From: CAYQSU01 sp964420325
GTDB lineage: Bacteria > Pseudomonadota > Alphaproteobacteria > Rhodospirillales > Defluviicoccaceae
Reading direction: 5' to 3'
DNA length: 64,000 nucleotides
Assembly (NCBI GenBank): GCA_964420325.1
Contig: CAYQSU010000002.1
Span: 1 to 64,000 of the forward strand
Positions 61,065 to 64,000 of this stretch are shown piece by piece (within the stretch, counting starts at the first letter, position 1; each line of letters starts with the position of its first letter). Position numbers and translations under genes: made by a program. Under the pieces are notes generated by a model. That model did no database searches, was not told the origin of the DNA, and saw only the letters and a program-made list of their open reading frames with translations.

Positions 61065-61754
61065 GTGCCGCTGATCGGCATCGTCACCGGGCTTGCGGAC
61101 GAAGCCGACGGCCTCGGGTTGCGGGATGCCGCGGGCGCGGCCAGGGTTCTTTGCGCCGGCGCCGACAGCCGTCGGGCGGAGCAGGCGGCCCGACGGCTGC
61201 TGGCCGACGGCTGTGCAGCGCTCATCAGCTTCGGCGTCGCCGGCGGTCTCGACCCCGCTCTCGAACCGGGAACGGTGATCGTCGCACCTTCGGTGATAGC
61301 ACCCGACGGCGCTCGTTTCGCCCTCGATGGCGACTGGCGTGATCGACTGATCGCGGACCTCTCCGGCGTCGTAGCCGTCGCGGCGCGGGACGTCGCCGGT
61401 CGTGACCGGCCCGTCGTCGGTGTGGCGGAGAAGCGGGCGCTCCACGTCACCACCGGCGCCGGCGCCGTCGACATGGAAAGCCACGCCGTCGCACGCAGCG
61501 CGGCCGCAGCCGGGGCACGATGCCTTGTGCTGCGCGCGGTCGCCGATCCGTCCTGGCGGTCGCTTCCGGCTTGGCTTCCGTCGGCGGTCGGCGAGGACGG
61601 CCGGACGCGGCCGGGCAGGGTGGTCATCGGACTTGCCCGCCGACCCTGGTCGCTCGCCGCCGTCGTCCGCGCGGGAGGCGACTACCGGCAAGCGCTCGCG
61701 GCCTTAAGCCGCGTCGCTTTGCACGCGGGCCCGCTGTTCCAGTTCGACGCTTAG
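61065..61754 (+). CDS. hpnG: Hopanoid-associated phosphorylase HpnG
   Basis: 229 aa, nucleoside phosphorylase fold. It has SFGVAGGLDPALEPGTVIVA and the purine-binding VDMESHAVARSAAAAG. HpnG acts on adenosylhopane, releasing adenine to give ribosylhopane. The GTG start immediately follows the shc stop. The last 51 bases overlap hpnH, which is convergent on the other strand. Confidence 0.93.
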   Translation: MPLIGIVTGLADEADGLGLRDAAGAARVLCAGADSRRAEQAARRLLADGCAALISFGVAGGLDPALEPGTVIVAPSVIAPDGARFALDGDWRDRLIADLSGVVAVAARDVAGRDRPVVGVAEKRALHVTTGAGAVDMESHAVARSAAAAGARCLVLRAVADPSWRSLPAWLPSAVGEDGRTRPGRVVIGLARRPWSLAAVVRAGGDYRQALAALSRVALHAGPLFQFDA

Positions 61755-62843
61755 CCGGCTAACGAGCCCGTCGAAGACGAACTCGGCGGGCCGCTGGTGC
61801 TCAAGGGAGATCTCCGGAGCGAAGGGGCCGTCGGTGCGCGGGCCCCGGAGTGCCACCTTGAGCGCCTTCAACGGGTGAGTGACGGTGTCGGTGACCGCGG
61901 TCGGCTCGAAGCCGCAATGGACCATGCAGTCGGCGCACTTCTCGTAGTTGCCGGTGCCGTAGCGGTGCCACTCCGTCTCCTCCATCAACTCCCGGAAGCT
62001 CGCCGCATAGCCCTCTGCCAGGAGATAGCACGGCCGCTGCCAGCCGAAGATGTTGCGTGTGGGATTGCCCCAGGGCGTGCAGCGGTAATTCTGGTTGCCG
62101 GCGAGGAAGTCGAGGAACAGCGACGACTGGCTGAACCGCCACTTGTTCCGGCCGCGCCGCTTGAAGATCTCGCGGAACAGCTGCTTGGTCTTGGCCCGGT
62201 TAAGGAAGTGCTCCTGGTCGGGCGCGCGCTCGTAGGCGTAGCCGGGGGAGACGGTGATTCCCTCGACATCCAGCTCGCGGGTGCAGAAATCGAAAAACAC
62301 CGCAACCTCGTCCGCGGCCATCTGGTCGAACAGCGTGCAGTTGACGTTCACGCGGAAGCCGAGCGAGCGGGCCTTCCGGATCGCCGCCACGGCGCGCCTG
62401 AACGTGCCGGGCTGGTTGACGGCCCGGTCATGGTGCTCCTCGAGGCCGTCGAGATGCACCGAGAAGGTGAGATAGGGGCTCGGTTGGAAGAGATGCAGCC
62501 TCTTCTCGAGGAGAAGCCCGTTCGTGCACAGATAGACGAACTTCTTGCGGGCGACGATGCCCTCGACGATATCGCCGATCTCCTTGTGCAGGAGCGGCTC
62601 GCCGCCGGGGATCGACACCACCGGTGCGCCGCACTCGTCGACCGCGCTCAGGCATTCGGCGACGGTGAGCCGCCTGTTGAGGATCGGCTCGTCGTAGTCG
62701 ATCTTGCCGCAGCCGGGACAGGCGAGGTTGCAGCGGAACAGCGGCTCCAACATCAGGACGAGAGGATAGCGATCCACGCCCCTCAGCTTCTTGCCGAGAA
62801 TGTAGGCGCCGACGCGCACCTGTTGAATCAGAGGGATTCCCAC
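61704..62843 (-). CDS. hpnH: Hopanoid radical SAM protein HpnH
   Basis: 379 aa radical SAM enzyme. The [4Fe-4S] cysteines are Cys38, Cys42 and Cys45 in FRCNLACPGCGKIDYD, and SIPGGEPLLHKEIGDI is the SAM-binding GGE region. It links the 5'-deoxyadenosyl group to diploptene, making adenosylhopane, the parent of C35 hopanoids. The C-terminal cysteines (CADCMVHCGFEPTA) are also family-typical. Its 3' end overlaps hpnG by 51 bases. It follows ispH after 21 bases on the minus strand. Confidence 0.95.
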   Translation of the reverse strand: MGIPLIQQVRVGAYILGKKLRGVDRYPLVLMLEPLFRCNLACPGCGKIDYDEPILNRRLTVAECLSAVDECGAPVVSIPGGEPLLHKEIGDIVEGIVARKKFVYLCTNGLLLEKRLHLFQPSPYLTFSVHLDGLEEHHDRAVNQPGTFRRAVAAIRKARSLGFRVNVNCTLFDQMAADEVAVFFDFCTRELDVEGITVSPGYAYERAPDQEHFLNRAKTKQLFREIFKRRGRNKWRFSQSSLFLDFLAGNQNYRCTPWGNPTRNIFGWQRPCYLLAEGYAASFRELMEETEWHRYGTGNYEKCADCMVHCGFEPTAVTDTVTHPLKALKVALRGPRTDGPFAPEISLEHQRPAEFVFDGLVSRLSVELEQRARVQSDAA

Positions 62844-62864
62844 GGAACAAACCTTTCGCTGAAC

Positions 62865-63818
62865 CTACGATGCCTCGGCATGGTCGAGGAGCTGACGGGG
62901 GAGCTTGAACTGCATGTGCTCGTCGACGCCCCGGATCTCCTCGACCCTAACCTCGCCGAAGTCGGCAAGACGGTCGATGAGGCCCTGAACCAGCGCCTCG
63001 GGCGCCGAGGCGCCGGCAGTGACGCCGACGGCGCCGACATTCTCGAGCCACGCGGGGTCGAGCGCGGTCGCATCGTCGACAAGATAGCTGGGGACGCCGA
63101 GCTGCTCCCCGATTTCCCGCAGGCGGTTCGAATTCGAGCTGTTGCGTGCGCCGACGACGAGGAGCAGGTCGACCTGCTCGGAGACATGGCGCACCGCTTG
63201 CTGGCGGTTCTGCGTCGCGTAGCAGATGTCCCGGACGTCGGGACCGACGATCGTTGGAAACCGGGCGCGCAAAGCCGCAATCACATCCCTGGTGTCGTCG
63301 ACACTGAGCGTTGTCTGGGTGACGTAGGCGAGGCGTTCCGGGTTTTCCACCCGGAGCCCTGCCACGTCGGCGACGGTCGAGACGAGATGCACGCCGCCGG
63401 GTATGCGGCCGCGAGTGCCTTCCACCTCCGGATGACCGGCGTGGCCGATGAGGATCACCTGGCGATCGCGGCGCGCGTGGTTGCGACCCTCCTTGTGGAC
63501 CTTGGACACGAGGGGGCAGGTGGCGTCGATGACCGGGAGCTTGCGGTCCTCGGCCTCGCGCTCTACGGCCTCGGAGACGCCGTGGGCGCTGAACACGGTC
63601 ACGGCGCCGTCGGGGATCTCCTCCAGTTCCTCGACGAACACCGCGCCCTTGGCGCGCAGCGACTCGACGACATGCTTGTTGTGGACGATCTCGTGTCGGA
63701 CGTAGACGGGCGGGCCGTAGCGCTCGAGCGCCCGCTCGACGATCTCGATCGCGCGTTCGACTCCTGCGCAAAAGCCCCGCGGCTTGGCGAGCACGACACG
63801 AAGAGTGCGCTGGCCCAT
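62865..63818 (-). CDS. ispH: 4-hydroxy-3-methylbut-2-enyl diphosphate reductase
   Basis: 317 aa. It is the last enzyme of the MEP isoprenoid pathway, producing IPP and DMAPP. Cluster cysteines are Cys17 in KPRGFCAGVERAIEIVE, one in VIDATCPLVSKVHKEG and one in DICYATQNRQQAV. The active-site Glu is in the FSAHGVSEAVE to ATCP region, and GARNSSNSNRLREIG follows. ATG 63818 with GGAAGAG upstream is chosen; an upstream in-frame ATG at 63977 would add 53 unrelated residues. It leads an operon with hpnH. Confidence 0.96.
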   Translation of the reverse strand: MGQRTLRVVLAKPRGFCAGVERAIEIVERALERYGPPVYVRHEIVHNKHVVESLRAKGAVFVEELEEIPDGAVTVFSAHGVSEAVEREAEDRKLPVIDATCPLVSKVHKEGRNHARRDRQVILIGHAGHPEVEGTRGRIPGGVHLVSTVADVAGLRVENPERLAYVTQTTLSVDDTRDVIAALRARFPTIVGPDVRDICYATQNRQQAVRHVSEQVDLLLVVGARNSSNSNRLREIGEQLGVPSYLVDDATALDPAWLENVGAVGVTAGASAPEALVQGLIDRLADFGEVRVEEIRGVDEHMQFKLPRQLLDHAEAS

Positions 63819-64000
63819 GGTCTCGCTCTTCCCGTTCGACACGGCGCGGGCGGCCGGCCGTCGCCACCATAGGGGGCTTTTCGTCGTCGTGAAAGAGAAG
63901 AGTAACCCTTTAAATTCTTGGGGATTCCGACCCGGCAGCCGGTCTCTCAACGGCGATCGGAGAGCCATCCTCGGCACACCCTGACGGAACCGCGGGCTTT
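63819..64000. other. Upstream region of ispH, window end
   Basis: 182 bases to the window end without a recognisable gene. The most AT-rich patch in this area is near 63900-63920 (ACCCTTTAAATTC) and is the likely promoter zone for ispH-hpnH, but no paired -35/-10 elements were found. Nothing further can be supported. Confidence 0.4.

Noticed and set aside
63900..63920. CtrA binding site (TTAA-N7-TTAA) upstream of ispH
   Set aside because: Only a single TTTAAA half-site is present, with no second half at the right distance.
1..64000. tRNA, rRNA or other structured RNA genes
   Set aside because: Gaps were read on both strands. None contains a recognisable cloverleaf with the conserved T-arm sequence, and most are too short.

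Overview
This is 64 kb of very GC-rich, densely packed chromosomal DNA from an alphaproteobacterium. The inference rests on the block dgt-argS-SPOR-nagZ-M50-scpAB-tatABC-serS-surE-pcm-nlpD-(ATPase)-yajC-secDF, the aspartate/glutamate leucyltransferase bpt, the long MotA type and a hopanoid cluster that includes hpnH and ispH. A free-living, motile, hopanoid-making member of a Rhodospirillales-like group fits best, but no rRNA or other placing marker is present. I see no phage, insertion sequence, CRISPR array or tRNA. Genes are mostly 1-4 bp overlapping, and there is only one gap above 300 bases.

Layout. 1-203 holds a hairpin and a 59-bp tandem duplication. 204-1796 (-) is a membrane GT-C-like protein. 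1997-5932 (+) is a four-gene operon for a predicted peptide-handling system: circularly permuted ATP-grasp, alpha-E protein, transglutaminase and the proteasome-like protease Anbu. A textbook sigma-54 (-24/-12) element lies just upstream. 6062-13405 (+) is an Mrp/Mnh-type cation/proton antiporter operon (E, F, G, MbhD/E-like, B, C and three D-type subunits) without a single full-length MrpA. 13418-17980 (-) is a TRAP transporter with two paralogous Tat-exported binding proteins. 18006-20611 (-) carries bpt, motB and motA. 20763-25955 has a flavin reductase, then a minus-strand ilvC / penicillin-acylase / ilvA operon. 26295-28667 is a PAS-GGDEF-EAL protein. 28676-33635 is a class III CoA-transferase divergent from a second TRAP operon, which ends in a pentapeptide-repeat protein. 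33656-35269 (-) encodes a GFA-family protein, exonuclease III and ErpA.

35424-53247 is the housekeeping block: dNTP hydrolysis, arginyl- and seryl-tRNA synthesis, cell-wall recycling, chromosome condensation (ScpAB), Tat export, SurE/Pcm repair, an NlpD-like amidase activator and SecDF-YajC. A sulfotransferase-like gene sits between tatC and serS.

53302-63818 begins with a NUDIX gene and continues with the hopanoid region: hpnM, hpnC, hpnB, hpnD, hpnE, shc and hpnG on the plus strand, converging on hpnH and ispH on the minus strand. HpnC, HpnD and HpnE make squalene from farnesyl diphosphate, Shc cyclises it, HpnH and HpnG add and process the adenosyl side chain, and IspH supplies isoprenoid precursors.

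The most interesting items are the sigma-54 element in front of the Anbu operon, the three-D-subunit antiporter whose third subunit lacks the key TM7 lysine, the acylase embedded between ilvC and ilvA, and the operator-like inverted repeats in the divergent regions.
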